Of a DNA stretch of 35,131 nt, positions 8,000-16,483 are shown piece after piece (positions within the stretch are counted from its first letter, which is position 1; each line of letters starts with the position of its first letter). This DNA comes from Desulfocapsa sp. (GTDB taxonomy: Bacteria; Desulfobacterota; Desulfobulbia; Desulfobulbales; Desulfocapsaceae). Made by a program: the position numbers and the translations under genes. The notes under the pieces are model-generated. The model saw only the letters and a program-made list of their open reading frames with translations, did not search any database and was not told the DNA's origin. The DNA lies in NCBI GenBank assembly GCA_013792135.1, contig VMSP01000106.1, forward strand, positions 1 to 35,131. The letters run 5' to 3'.

Positions 8000-9112
8000 A
8001 TGCCAACTTCTTCCAGAAGAAGCTCTTCCCCCTTAATCCTTATCGTTCTCCTGATCCTTGTTGGCCTGTGGCTTGTCTATAAACCTGTGGAGCAACAGCA
8101 CCATGATCCTACGGCCACCCCCCATGTGGTTGCCGCCAGAGGTAATTTGGCCGCCGATGAACAAAACACCATCGATGTCTTCAAAAATGTTTCACCGGCC
8201 GTAGTCTACATCACCAGCATCGCTCTACGTCATGATCTTTTTTCGCTCAATGCCATAGAAATCCCCCAAGGAACAGGTTCCGGGTTTATCTGGGATGATC
8301 AGGGACGGGTGGTGACCAACTATCATGTGATCAGTGACGCCAACCGCATCCAGGTAACCATGTCTGACAACAGCGTCTGGAAGGCGGTCCTTATTGGAGC
8401 TGCCCCGGATAAAGATCTTGCGGTGCTGCAGATAGATGCCCCAAAACACCTGCTGAAGCCGATCCCTATCGGGGAATCGCAAAATCTGTTAGTGGGACAG
8501 AAGGTCTTTGCCATCGGCAATCCCTTTGGCCTTGACCAGACCATGACCTCCGGCATCATCTCTGCTCTGGGGCGTGAGATTAAAGCCATCACCGGTCGTC
8601 AGATCCGTGGCGTGATTCAGACCGATGCGGCTATCAACCCGGGCAACTCCGGCGGCCCCCTACTTGACAGCGCCGGACGTCTTATCGGGGTCAACACCGC
8701 CATCTACAGTCCATCCGGGGCCTATGCAGGCATTGGCTTTGCCGTATCGGTCGAAGATGTTAACCAGGTAATCCCCCAGCTTATCCGCCATGGAAAGTTG
8801 CTTCGGCCTGGAATCGGTGCTACCCTGGCCGACACCCGTCTGGTGAAAAGGCTGGGCCTGGAAGGGGCGTTGATCCTTAATATTGAAAAGGATGGACCAG
8901 CCCATAAGGCAGGACTGCACCCCACGGAACAGCGAGGAAACGAGATTATTCTTGGTGACATTGTCAGCGAGGTAGCTGGCAAGAAGGTGCAATCCTATGA
9001 CGACATCCGCACGGAGTTGGAACGTTTTCAGGTGGGAGAAGAGGTCACCCTGACAATCATCAGAGATGGTCGGCTCATGCAGGTGCCGCTTCGTTTGAGT
9101 GCCTTGGAATAA
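8000..9112 (+). CDS. Membrane-anchored trypsin-like serine protease with one PDZ domain (DegS/HtrA family)
   Basis: Starting at the ATG at 8000 the protein has 370 residues. A single transmembrane anchor lies at about 10-28. The chymotrypsin-fold domain holds the catalytic triad His109 (TNYHVI), Asp139 (DKDLAV) and Ser217 (NPGNSGGPL). One C-terminal PDZ domain (about 265-365) follows. One PDZ plus an N-terminal anchor is the DegS layout: a periplasmic protease that senses misfolded outer-membrane proteins. The frame is open to 7844, but those 52 extra codons are MITE and heptamer-repeat sequence, so I reject that start. No Shine-Dalgarno is visible before 8000. A decayed copy of its 3' part lies at 11811-11956. 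Confidence 0.93.
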   Translation: MPTSSRRSSSPLILIVLLILVGLWLVYKPVEQQHHDPTATPHVVAARGNLAADEQNTIDVFKNVSPAVVYITSIALRHDLFSLNAIEIPQGTGSGFIWDDQGRVVTNYHVISDANRIQVTMSDNSVWKAVLIGAAPDKDLAVLQIDAPKHLLKPIPIGESQNLLVGQKVFAIGNPFGLDQTMTSGIISALGREIKAITGRQIRGVIQTDAAINPGNSGGPLLDSAGRLIGVNTAIYSPSGAYAGIGFAVSVEDVNQVIPQLIRHGKLLRPGIGATLADTRLVKRLGLEGALILNIEKDGPAHKAGLHPTEQRGNEIILGDIVSEVAGKKVQSYDDIRTELERFQVGEEVTLTIIRDGRLMQVPLRLSALE

Positions 9113-9454
9113 TCCATTTTTCAATCAAGTTTGTTTAAAAAATAATTGATCATTAACCGCCGAACCTCCCTCAAAAGAAGGTCAAAAAAAAAGCACATTC
9201 AAACAACCGATCAAAAAACCGAGGATCTGCGCTAAAGAGACTGATATAATTGAACTGTTCTTCCATAATGGAGCGGAGCAGTCTCTCTAAACGCATCAGA
9301 TCCAGAGAATCTACTTTTTCCTTTACGATCTGTTTGAGATTCAGGGATGCCACTCAACGGCCAGCATATCAGAGGCCATTTTCTGAATTAGCAGATAAAA
9401 ACCATCCCGTACCCGGGCAGGAAGCAAAGCGAAAAGACGTCCGATGGACCGACT
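8871..9454. repeat. Direct repeat R1: protease 3' end plus DUF445 3' fragment
   Basis: Matches R2 (11811-12260) in the same orientation at roughly 90 percent identity by eye. It begins TGATCCTTAATATTGA, inside the protease PDZ coding region, and ends at the CCGACT around 9449-9454. R1 keeps about 147 bases (9013-9159) that are missing from R2. R1 lacks a 13-base piece around 9353 that R2 keeps. Confidence 0.88.
9171..9454 (-). pseudogene. Truncated copy of the DUF445 gene 3' end
   Basis: On the minus strand this encodes the C-terminus of the DUF445 protein, including SLNLKQIVKEKVDSL and RLERLLRSIMEEQF. It closely parallels the intact gene's last codons at 11967-12260. The 13-base loss near 9353 shifts the frame, and everything upstream of about 9454 is missing, so it cannot make the protein. 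Its position, convergent with the intact protease, copies the arrangement expected of the original intact locus. Confidence 0.88.
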
Positions 9455-9473
9455 TACTACTGTCGCATAAGGG

Positions 9474-9503
9474 TTGACGCATGGTAGGACATGAAAGTAT
9501 TAT
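9474..9503 (+). promoter_or_regulatory. Candidate sigma-70 promoter of the HD-GYP gene
   Basis: TTGACG at 9474-9479 and TATTAT at 9498-9503 with an 18-base spacer, 100 bases before the start codon. It lies right after the edge of repeat R1, that is, at the left edge of the inserted segment. Confidence 0.5.
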
Positions 9504-9602
9504 CCCTTTATGGAGGCAGTGTTTTTTTGTCATCCATGGTAATGCGCCTTGCCTACGCAGCCCCTTAAACGAGCTTCATTTTTGAAAGTGCAGGAATTCA
9601 TT

Positions 9603-11810
9603 ATGTTTTTTTTGCGGCAACAGTGGCAAAGGGTTGTTAATGTCTCCAGCGAGGTTGACCTCACCTTTCTGCTGTTACGGGTTTTCAGTCTTGCCGGCGG
9701 TATTGCCTGGCTCCTGCTTGCCCCCCTTTCTCAAGGGGAAAAGGCCTTCTTGGTCAAAGCCCTCATCTATTTTTCCGTTTACAGTGTCCTTTGCTACCTG
9801 GTTATTTTTTTCCGGCCGGGCCTGTTGAAGAAGGTGTATCTGGCATCCCTTTTTCTTGACATAATCTTCTTGTCAAATCTGGTCCATGCAGAAACAAATT
9901 TTGAAAGTAGCTTCTTTCTCGGCTATTACCTGCTCATCAGCCTGCATACCATCTATTTCGGTCTTCGTTTTGGCCTTTTGGTCGCGCTTTTTTCCGCCGT
10001 TTGTTATGCCATCAGCATTTTCCCCATGATCACATACATCGAGTGGACCGACCTTGCCATGAGAATCGGTTTTCTCTTTTTTATCGCCGTGCCGGTCGGG
10101 CTGTTAACAGAGAAGGTGAAGCGCGATAAGGATAAGGTGGAAAATTTCAACAAGACCCTTGAAACTCAGGTTGGCCAACGCACCAAGAAAATCGGATCCC
10201 TCCTGGGCCAGGAGAGGTATCTTCGAGAAATCCTGAGTACGGTTGCCCATATCAACCAACTGCTCATTACCTCGCCAAACGTTGATAGCCTGTTGGAAAG
10301 CTCCTGCGCCCGATTCGTGCACCATGGCCATTATTATGATTTCTGCTGGATCGGTCTGCTGGAAAACGGCAAGATCCAGACGATCCATACCTCCGACATT
10401 ACCGGCATGCCTCTCGCTGCCCCACCCTATGATGTGTTCGATGCTGATGCTCTCTTTTATCGAAGCACAACGGCCCAATGTATCAGGGATAATAAAACCG
10501 TGATCCGTGAAAACACCCCCAAGACACCGGATCTGACCCCGTGGTACGACCATGAGGTGATGAAAGGTTTTCAGGCCGTCATCAGCCTTCCCCTACGTGC
10601 GCACCAGTCTGCTCCACCCCTCGGCGCCCTGACCATCTACACCTGGCGCAAGGAAGGCTTTGAGCCGGAAGAAAAAGAGATGCTGGACGAGTTGGCAGGC
10701 GATATCGGTTTTGCCATTGATTCCTACCGGCAAAGGGAGTCGGTAACAAAACTCACCGCCGAACGCACGGCCAATTACGAAGAGACCATTTTCTCTTTTG
10801 TCGACATGATCGAACAACGTGATACCTATACGGCCGGTCATACCCAGCGCGTCGCTCAGTATTGCGAAATGGTTGCCAGGAAAATGGGTTTTGATCTCGT
10901 ACAGAGAAAAAACATCTATAAAGCCTCCATCCTTCATGACATCGGCAAGATTGCCACGCCGGATTCCGTTTTGCTCAAACCCGGCAAGCTGACCAGTCTG
11001 GATTATGATCTGATCAAACTCCATCCCTTTGCCGGTTATGTGATGCTCTCGAATATCGAGATGTACAAGGAATTAGCCGTGATTATCCTCCATCATCACG
11101 AAAGGCACGATGGCAAGGGCTACCCCGACGGCCTGCTGGGAGACGATATTCCCCCGCTCTCTCGAATTATGGTGGTTTGTGATGCCTTTGATGCCATGAC
11201 CACCAACCGCGTCTATAAGTCGAGAAAAGAGATCCCCGAAGCCCTGGCAGAGCTCCAGGCCTTGAGCGGTAGTCAGTTTCATCCTGAAGTAGTAAAGGTA
11301 GCGGTCAAGGTGTTGGCCGACGTCAAAATCGCCACTACCATCAATCAGCTCCCGGTTAACAATCTGGAGAAAAAAAGGTTTTCCTACTTCTTTAACGACA
11401 TGTTGACAGGGCTTTACAACGAGGATTACCTGAAGATCATTCTGAACAACCTGGACCTGAATCAATATAAATGTCTACGTATGGTGCACCTCCTTAATGT
11501 GCCGGAGTACAACAAGCGTCACGGATGGGCCAATGGGAATCTGCTTCTTAAGGAGTTTGCCGTCGAGCTGCAGGCCAGCTTTCCTGAATCCCTTATTTTC
11601 AGGGCCTACGGAAATGACTTTGCCATCATGTCCAAAGAGCATCTTGCCGTTGACAGCAAAGCGTTCAACGCCTTTAGATGCTGCATCATCGACACCGGAA
11701 TCGAGTTCGAGACCCACCATCTTGATCTCACGGCTGGAAAGGAATATACCATCGACAAGCTGGAAAAGCTGGAAATCAAGGCCATGGACAGCTTGCTAGC
11801 CAATAATTGA
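9603..11810 (+). CDS. Membrane-bound GAF / HD-GYP / degenerate GGDEF signalling protein
   Basis: A 735-residue protein from the ATG at 9603, which has AGGA eight bases upstream; a TTG at 9549 would add 18 residues. Several membrane helices occupy about 20-170, a coiled linker 170-205, a GAF-like sensor about 205-375, and an HD-GYP phosphodiesterase domain about 395-575 with HDIGK (445-449) and HHHERHDGKGYP (497-508). A GGDEF-like domain follows (about 590-735, with NDMLTGLYNEDYL). Its signature is YGNDF (669-673) instead of GGDEF, so it should not make cyclic di-GMP. HD-GYP domains hydrolyse cyclic di-GMP or related dinucleotides, and the key residues are present. The gene lies between two direct repeats and looks like an acquired insert. 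Confidence 0.92.
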   Translation: MFFLRQQWQRVVNVSSEVDLTFLLLRVFSLAGGIAWLLLAPLSQGEKAFLVKALIYFSVYSVLCYLVIFFRPGLLKKVYLASLFLDIIFLSNLVHAETNFESSFFLGYYLLISLHTIYFGLRFGLLVALFSAVCYAISIFPMITYIEWTDLAMRIGFLFFIAVPVGLLTEKVKRDKDKVENFNKTLETQVGQRTKKIGSLLGQERYLREILSTVAHINQLLITSPNVDSLLESSCARFVHHGHYYDFCWIGLLENGKIQTIHTSDITGMPLAAPPYDVFDADALFYRSTTAQCIRDNKTVIRENTPKTPDLTPWYDHEVMKGFQAVISLPLRAHQSAPPLGALTIYTWRKEGFEPEEKEMLDELAGDIGFAIDSYRQRESVTKLTAERTANYEETIFSFVDMIEQRDTYTAGHTQRVAQYCEMVARKMGFDLVQRKNIYKASILHDIGKIATPDSVLLKPGKLTSLDYDLIKLHPFAGYVMLSNIEMYKELAVIILHHHERHDGKGYPDGLLGDDIPPLSRIMVVCDAFDAMTTNRVYKSRKEIPEALAELQALSGSQFHPEVVKVAVKVLADVKIATTINQLPVNNLEKKRFSYFFNDMLTGLYNEDYLKIILNNLDLNQYKCLRMVHLLNVPEYNKRHGWANGNLLLKEFAVELQASFPESLIFRAYGNDFAIMSKEHLAVDSKAFNAFRCCIIDTGIEFETHHLDLTAGKEYTIDKLEKLEIKAMDSLLANN

Positions 11811-11956
11811 TGATCCTTAATATTGAGAAGGATGGACCGGCCTATAAGGCAGGACTACTGCACCCCACGGAACAGCGGGGGAACAAGATAATTCCTGGTG
11901 ACACTGCCAAGTGAGATAGCTGATAAGAAGGTGCAGTCCGATAATGACATCCGCAC
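11811..11956 (+). pseudogene. Decayed fragment of the protease PDZ coding region
   Basis: Matches 8871-9012 of the intact protease gene but starts immediately after the HD-GYP stop codon, so it has no 5' part. It contains small indels and is fused directly to the tail region of DUF445, lacking the protease's last ~100 bases and the original intergenic spacer. It is non-functional. Confidence 0.87.
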
Positions 11957-12260
11957 CGAACCTCCCTCAAAACAGGGTCAAAAAAAGCACATTCAGACAA
12001 CCGATCAAAAACCCGAGGATCGCGCCAAAGAGATTGATATACTTGAACTGTTCCTCCATGATTGAGAGGAGCAGCCTCTCCAGACGCATCAGTTCCAGGG
12101 AGTCTACTTTTTCCTTTACGATCTGTTTGAGATTCAGGGATGCCACCAGACCGGGCACCTCAACGGCCAGCATACCAGAGGCCATTTTCTGAATTGACAG
12201 ATAGAGACCATCCCGTACCCCGGCAGGAAGCAGGGCGGAAAGACGTCCGATGGGCCGACT
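11811..12260. repeat. Direct repeat R2: protease fragment plus DUF445 3' end
   Basis: Partner of R1 (8871-9454). The left border is exactly at the HD-GYP stop; the right border is inside the intact DUF445 gene. The protease part (11811-11956) is decayed and the DUF445 part (11967-12260) is intact, the mirror image of R1. Confidence 0.88.
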
Positions 12261-13655
12261 GAGGAGATCCTGCAGCAGGGTCTGGGTCATAAAATTCAGA
12301 TTCGTTCTGGTATTCCCCGAACGGAGGATGGCAAGGATCTCATCCTTGACCCACCTCTTACCCTTCTGTGTCCCGGCATCGCCCATCAAGTCCTGCAGCA
12401 CCTCACCGAGCGACAACCCGCCGCTTTCCATATGGGTTTCCAGATTATCCCGAATCATTGATGCCACAGCTGTTGTCGTTTCCGGTTCACGGAGGAAGGC
12501 AGCAAGCTGCAGGCTTAACTGTGAGCAGAACCGCTCCACTTTGTCCACCTGGCCGCCAGTCGCTTCGCCGGTCGCACCTGCGTCATCCATGGCACCTGCG
12601 ACCCTGGGGCATCCCTGCCCTGCTTCCACGTCTCCCACCATCTTGACAAGTGGGGTGGCCAGAAAGGCTTGGCTCCTTTCACGCAGAACGGTTGACACCC
12701 GCTGCTGCACCTCTCCGTTCTGCAACCAGTCGACAATTTCATCCTCTTTGTCAATCAGATACTCACGAACCTTCTTCTCCACGGTCTCCATGCTGAGAAA
12801 GGTCTTGACCATCCCGGCCATTGGCCCCAAGGAGGCAATGAAATTTTCCACTCCGCCCCGGACTCCTCGAACTATTTTATCCCGAATTTCTGGCTCGCTC
12901 AGGACTACGGCAAACTTGCCTAAAAGAGCCGGGGTCTGTTCTTCGATGGTTTTAATAACAAGGTCCTGCAAAGACTCGGGGAGGATGTCGGCAAGGGACT
13001 TCTCCTGGCTAAGGGTTGAATAAACTTTCTGCTGGACAAAGGTCTCAAGCCATTGTTCCATGGCCGGATTGGCCAGCATACGGGCCAGATTCTTTTCAAT
13101 AAAAGCATACCCCCCTTCCCGCTCTTTTCCAGGAAAGATCTCGGCGAGACGGGTGTGCAGGAGGCGTTCAAACTGCTGATCAAGAGCTGCTTCCACAATG
13201 ACAGCAAAGGCGGAAGAAGCCACAAAGGAATGAATCCCTTCCTGAGCCTGATGGGTGACAGCCTTGACAGCTACGTCAAAATAGCTTTGATATCCCTTGG
13301 GAATAAGGCTTGGAAGCGGCCCAAGATCTCGGTTTAACAGGGCACTTCCCCTGCTTTCTATCAAACCGTGGAGATGGGTCTGAAACGATTCATTGGTCAG
13401 GGCTTGGCCGATCTCCTTGCTGGTCAGGAGATGTTCCCCCACCATCTCGCCGATATTGACGGCCAGTTCGCCCCGTTTGGAAGGGATAACTCCCGGAGTC
13501 AACGGCACACGGATGCCAAGAACCCGCCAGGCCTTCAAGGGGCGAAAGAGCATCTTGATAGCAACCTTATTGGTCAGATACCCAATAAAAGCTCCGACCA
13601 CCGGCGGGGTCGCATAGGTCAGGACAGTAGCAAGATCAGCGTTTACTATTGACAT
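11967..13655 (-). CDS. DUF445 family membrane protein
   Basis: A 562-residue protein. The N-terminus has a conserved DUF445 segment with a hydrophobic helix (PPVVGAFIGYLTNKVAIKML, about 17-36), then RPLKAWRVLGIRVPLTPGVIP. A long helical middle region follows, and the C-terminus ends in another membrane helix (about 540-562, GAILGFLIGCLNVLFLTLF). Topology suggests an inner-membrane protein with a large helical domain between two anchors; function unknown. A Gly/Ala-rich stretch in the middle (GDVEAGQGCPRVAGAMDDAGATG) looks like low-complexity extra sequence. The start overlaps the end of the phosphatase gene by 20 bases, so the two are probably co-translated. A broken copy of its 3' end is at 9171-9454. 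Confidence 0.9.
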   Translation of the reverse strand: MSIVNADLATVLTYATPPVVGAFIGYLTNKVAIKMLFRPLKAWRVLGIRVPLTPGVIPSKRGELAVNIGEMVGEHLLTSKEIGQALTNESFQTHLHGLIESRGSALLNRDLGPLPSLIPKGYQSYFDVAVKAVTHQAQEGIHSFVASSAFAVIVEAALDQQFERLLHTRLAEIFPGKEREGGYAFIEKNLARMLANPAMEQWLETFVQQKVYSTLSQEKSLADILPESLQDLVIKTIEEQTPALLGKFAVVLSEPEIRDKIVRGVRGGVENFIASLGPMAGMVKTFLSMETVEKKVREYLIDKEDEIVDWLQNGEVQQRVSTVLRERSQAFLATPLVKMVGDVEAGQGCPRVAGAMDDAGATGEATGGQVDKVERFCSQLSLQLAAFLREPETTTAVASMIRDNLETHMESGGLSLGEVLQDLMGDAGTQKGKRWVKDEILAILRSGNTRTNLNFMTQTLLQDLLSRPIGRLSALLPAGVRDGLYLSIQKMASGMLAVEVPGLVASLNLKQIVKEKVDSLELMRLERLLLSIMEEQFKYINLFGAILGFLIGCLNVLFLTLF

Positions 13656-14298
13656 AATTCACAATCTCCAAAGGATGACTGATGATTTTCCCAGCCTTAT
13701 TTTTCTCAAGCTCCGGGCGTTCCCGGAATCCCCAGAGAACACCCATCGTAAACATCCCCGCCCCATTGCCGGTCTGCATGTCGGTGCCGCTATCCCCCAC
13801 ATAGAGGATCTGCTGAGGCTCCAGCTGCATCAGGGCGGCAATTCCTCTAGCCCCGGCCGGATCAGGCTTTTTGGGAACCCCCTCACGCTGACCATAAACA
13901 AAGTCAAAGGTGTCCAAGGCGAAAAAACGCTGAACGCAGAGCTGGGTAAAAGCATGCGGTTTATTAGAAAGAACAGCCAGTTTTAATCCTGTCTGGTGCA
14001 ACTGGTGAAGCATCTCCATGATCCCTGTATAGGGCCTGCTCCGCAGATGCCAACTCTGGCCATATAATTGCAGAAAAGTCTCCATGCAGGCAGCAATCTC
14101 CTGTTGAGAACGATTTCTATCAGGGATGATGCGTTCTATCAGGGTCATCAGTCCCTCTCCGACAAAGTAGCGATAGGCGGCAGTCGAATGAACGGGATAC
14201 CCAAAATGAGCCAGGGTCGCATTGGCAGCATCTGCCAGATCCTCAAGGGTATCGAGCAAAGTGCCGTCAAGATCAAAGATTACACCACGAATTTCCAT
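13636..14298 (-). CDS. gph: HAD-superfamily phosphatase, phosphoglycolate phosphatase (Gph) type
   Basis: A 220-residue HAD hydrolase with motif I DLDGTLLDT at 9-17 (nucleophile Asp9, acid/base Asp11), motif II LSNK, a motif III lysine in VPKKPDP, and motif IV GDSGTD. The helical cap after motif I is of the Gph/PGMB type. Family members remove phosphate from 2-phosphoglycolate formed during DNA repair; other small phosphates are possible, so the substrate is inferred. It is the first gene of a leftward pair with DUF445, overlapping it by 20 bases. Confidence 0.88.
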   Translation of the reverse strand: MEIRGVIFDLDGTLLDTLEDLADAANATLAHFGYPVHSTAAYRYFVGEGLMTLIERIIPDRNRSQQEIAACMETFLQLYGQSWHLRSRPYTGIMEMLHQLHQTGLKLAVLSNKPHAFTQLCVQRFFALDTFDFVYGQREGVPKKPDPAGARGIAALMQLEPQQILYVGDSGTDMQTGNGAGMFTMGVLWGFRERPELEKNKAGKIISHPLEIVNYVNSKR

Positions 14299-14549
14299 AA
14301 AAAATTATCAGTTGAATGTTTTGAGTTGAAAGGTTCACACATTACGATGAAGATACTTGCACAGTGCAAAGGAGCAGAGTGGTGCCACACCTTTTTTAGC
14401 CAGTTATTAACTCAAGATATTAAGTCTAATCCTTATACAATCCCTATATCTATACACAGAGAGTGTGCCGAGTGCATTGCCATGGGTAATACTCACCGTA
14501 CCGTTGCAGGCCTAGCGTTTGCTGCCTGACTGTATATCCAGGCACTTCT
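14299..14549. other. Spacer between mscS and gph
   Basis: About 250 bases without a supported gene. It contains a small perfect inverted repeat, TTGCAC-A-GTGCAA, near 14355-14367. No T-rich terminator hairpin was seen. Confidence 0.35.
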
Positions 14550-15140
14550 TCATGGAAAATGAAAAACCGGTTTGCTGAGCAGATGCTGGCCCAGCCCTTC
14601 AGTCTCAATCCCTTTCCTGCGGCGCAGAGATTTCTGAAAAAAGATATTATTGGGAATCTGGGTGAAAACAGTTTCGCCCTCCCCCACCTCTTCTTCCAGG
14701 GTGGTGAACATGACGTTGAAACTGACAACCTTCCCTTTGAGCCCACTGCCGCCCACAGGCTCCACCACCTCGACTTCATCGCCTATTTCAAAGACATTGA
14801 AGGCCACCAAAAACCCGGAGCAGAGAATATTGCTCATAACGCTCCAGACTGCTATGAATCCTATGGCGATCATGCCGGCAACGGTGAGCATACCTGCCAT
14901 GATATTGCCAACCTTAACACCCATACTCTGCAGACTGATGATCACAACCGCAATGATCAATAACCAGCGGATTATGTTCATGGTAACCACATAGACAGGA
15001 TCGCTGATATACTCCAAGTGAAGAAGTGTTTTCAGCCCACGCCTACTCAGAAAAAACACCACAAATCCAAGCAAAAAAACAAGGATGACCCCTGCCATGG
15101 TTGTACCAAGGCCGACAAACTGCTCCATACGAAACTCCAT
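14550..15140 (-). CDS. Small mechanosensitive ion channel, MscS family
   Basis: A 196-residue protein. Three hydrophobic helices occupy about 8-30, 48-70 and 78-105. The third, with a Gly/Ala-rich face (NIMAGMLTVAGMIAIGF), corresponds to the pore-lining TM3. A beta domain begins with NVFEIGDEVEV and ends near IPNNIFFQK. The start at 15140 is chosen because AAGGAGGGG lies six bases upstream on this strand; the frame is open to 15311, but the extra 57 codons have no ribosome site. Length is short for MscS, as in minimal channels, and the tail after the beta domain is brief. It would relieve turgor on osmotic downshift. Confidence 0.85.
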   Translation of the reverse strand: MEFRMEQFVGLGTTMAGVILVFLLGFVVFFLSRRGLKTLLHLEYISDPVYVVTMNIIRWLLIIAVVIISLQSMGVKVGNIMAGMLTVAGMIAIGFIAVWSVMSNILCSGFLVAFNVFEIGDEVEVVEPVGGSGLKGKVVSFNVMFTTLEEEVGEGETVFTQIPNNIFFQKSLRRRKGIETEGLGQHLLSKPVFHFP

Positions 15141-15726
15141 ATTCCCCTCCTTGAGTTCAACTTCTCTAAGCAACTCTTCCGTATCGGAAAAAGAAGTAAG
15201 CGCTGATTTATTATCATAGTCTATCTCACCAAGCAAGGTAAGAGGAATAGCATGAATAATAATGATGTTCATCTTACCCAATATCAACAAAATTGCAGGG
15301 GAGCTGGCCAAAGGAGTATTGACAGGTAGTCTCTTTGAAATAGATTTGATGGATGCTCAGATCATAGCCGCCTGAGCAGAACTTGCCAAATGAAAGGCTG
15401 AGTTCTGCTGATCACAAAACCAGCTGACTTTCCTGGCCGTTCTAAAAAAAATTGCACGGGCAAAAGAATTCTACTTTTTTTTCTATTTTTCATTTATCAT
15501 TTGAAATGAATCTTCACTTTTTTTGACCATTTTCCTTCCAGGATACGCTTCCATGGGTTTCTTTAGGTTTCTCACCTCTTCCATTGGTAAAAAGTATGGC
15601 CACCAGCGGCCGGTTACTACTCCTAAGAGAATATGTGGAGGTGTACCCAAAAGGCATCTCCACCCGCCACGTTGCCCACATAAACCGTAATTATTTTACA
15701 GCATCTTTTCCAGGGGAGTAATATTC
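15141..15726. other. Gene-free region between divergent mscS and the M23 peptidase gene
   Basis: Nearly 590 bases. It includes an inverted repeat of 9-bp arms, AGCAGAACT (15376-15384) with AGTTCTGCT (15401-15409), in the middle of the region, and a T-rich stretch at 15470-15535. The 15600-15690 part has weak coding-like look, but the frame of the downstream gene has a stop codon at 15688-15690, so it is not an N-terminal extension. Confidence 0.45.
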
Positions 15727-16440
15727 TTGCCCAACCCTCCCTCAGAGTACGAAACCACTGAATCACCGCTCTTGGCACAGATACGCGCACAGGGAGTTAG
15801 CCTCCCAGTGCTGCCAGACTCCTTTCTCAGACTCTTTGTGAAGCTGAATAAATTGGATCAAATCTCGCGCTTTCTGTTCCAGCCGGGCATGCTGTTCAAT
15901 GATACCCTGCAATGGTGGAGATCAAAAAAAAGGTCCCATCCCCATGAAGGTATTGATATCTATCTGATGCAGAGCTTTGACATGGACACATGTACTGTCT
16001 TGCCGCAGATGATGATCCCGGCCATGCTGTCGGGATACATGGTTCATTTTCATCGTGATTTTTTGGGAGAAACTCTCTATATTCGACATCCGGAGATCCG
16101 GCAAAAAAACACTACACTGTACACGCTCTATGGCCACATTTGCGCCATCCCTGGCTCACGTGGCACTGCGGAATCCCTGCCCTACGCTCACATCTGTTCT
16201 ACAGGAAGTGCACTTGGAGTGCAAACCAGCGTCGGGCTAACCTGTTCCTCTTTCATCAACAAGGGACAAATAGTGGGGACGATAAGTCCTCCTCCTGCAA
16301 CAAGTTCGGTTCCCGCTCATCTTCATATCAGTTGTGCCTGGATAGACGAAGAGCTGCAAGTGGAAGAGCTCAACTGGGGGAATATGAGCACCAGTGGCAA
16401 GGTTATTTTTATAGATCCCCTCCCATTTCTCCTCAAGTAA
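15727..16440 (+). CDS. M23-type (LytM-like) metallopeptidase
   Basis: A 237-residue protein with the zinc-site pattern of M23 peptidases: HEGID in SHPHEGIDIYL (first His and Asp), LYGHI (second), and AHLHIS (HxH). The segment between LYGHI and FINKGQIVGTIS is longer than usual and seems to contain an insertion of about 25-30 residues (CAIPGSRGTA to SALGVQT). The start is TTG at 15727 with AGGGGAG eight bases upstream; no ATG is available in frame. No signal peptide is visible, unusual for an enzyme expected to cut peptidoglycan cross-links in the periplasm, so localisation is open. YaiI follows after 43 bases, so the two may share a transcript. Confidence 0.75.
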   Translation: MPNPPSEYETTESPLLAQIRAQGVSLPVLPDSFLRLFVKLNKLDQISRFLFQPGMLFNDTLQWWRSKKRSHPHEGIDIYLMQSFDMDTCTVLPQMMIPAMLSGYMVHFHRDFLGETLYIRHPEIRQKNTTLYTLYGHICAIPGSRGTAESLPYAHICSTGSALGVQTSVGLTCSSFINKGQIVGTISPPPATSSVPAHLHISCAWIDEELQVEELNWGNMSTSGKVIFIDPLPFLLK

Positions 16441-16483
16441 GAGGGATAACAACCATCAACACAACTTATCAGGAACTTCATAA

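Noticed and set aside
12560-12640. Similarity between the DUF445 low-complexity stretch and the M23 insert (shared ATCCCTGCCCT)
   Set aside because: The same short string occurs in ordinary CbiT coding sequence near 29140, so an 11-base match is not evidence of a shared repeat.
12250-13023. Long open frame of 257 codons opposite the DUF445 gene
   Set aside because: It is the complementary shadow of a real conserved gene; composition is Ser/Arg-rich and no family features are seen.
14450-14779. Second minus-strand frame overlapping mscS, considered as a frameshifted tail of the channel
   Set aside because: The main frame carries the beta-domain residues through to IPNNIFFQK and its own stop; the other frame is not channel-like.
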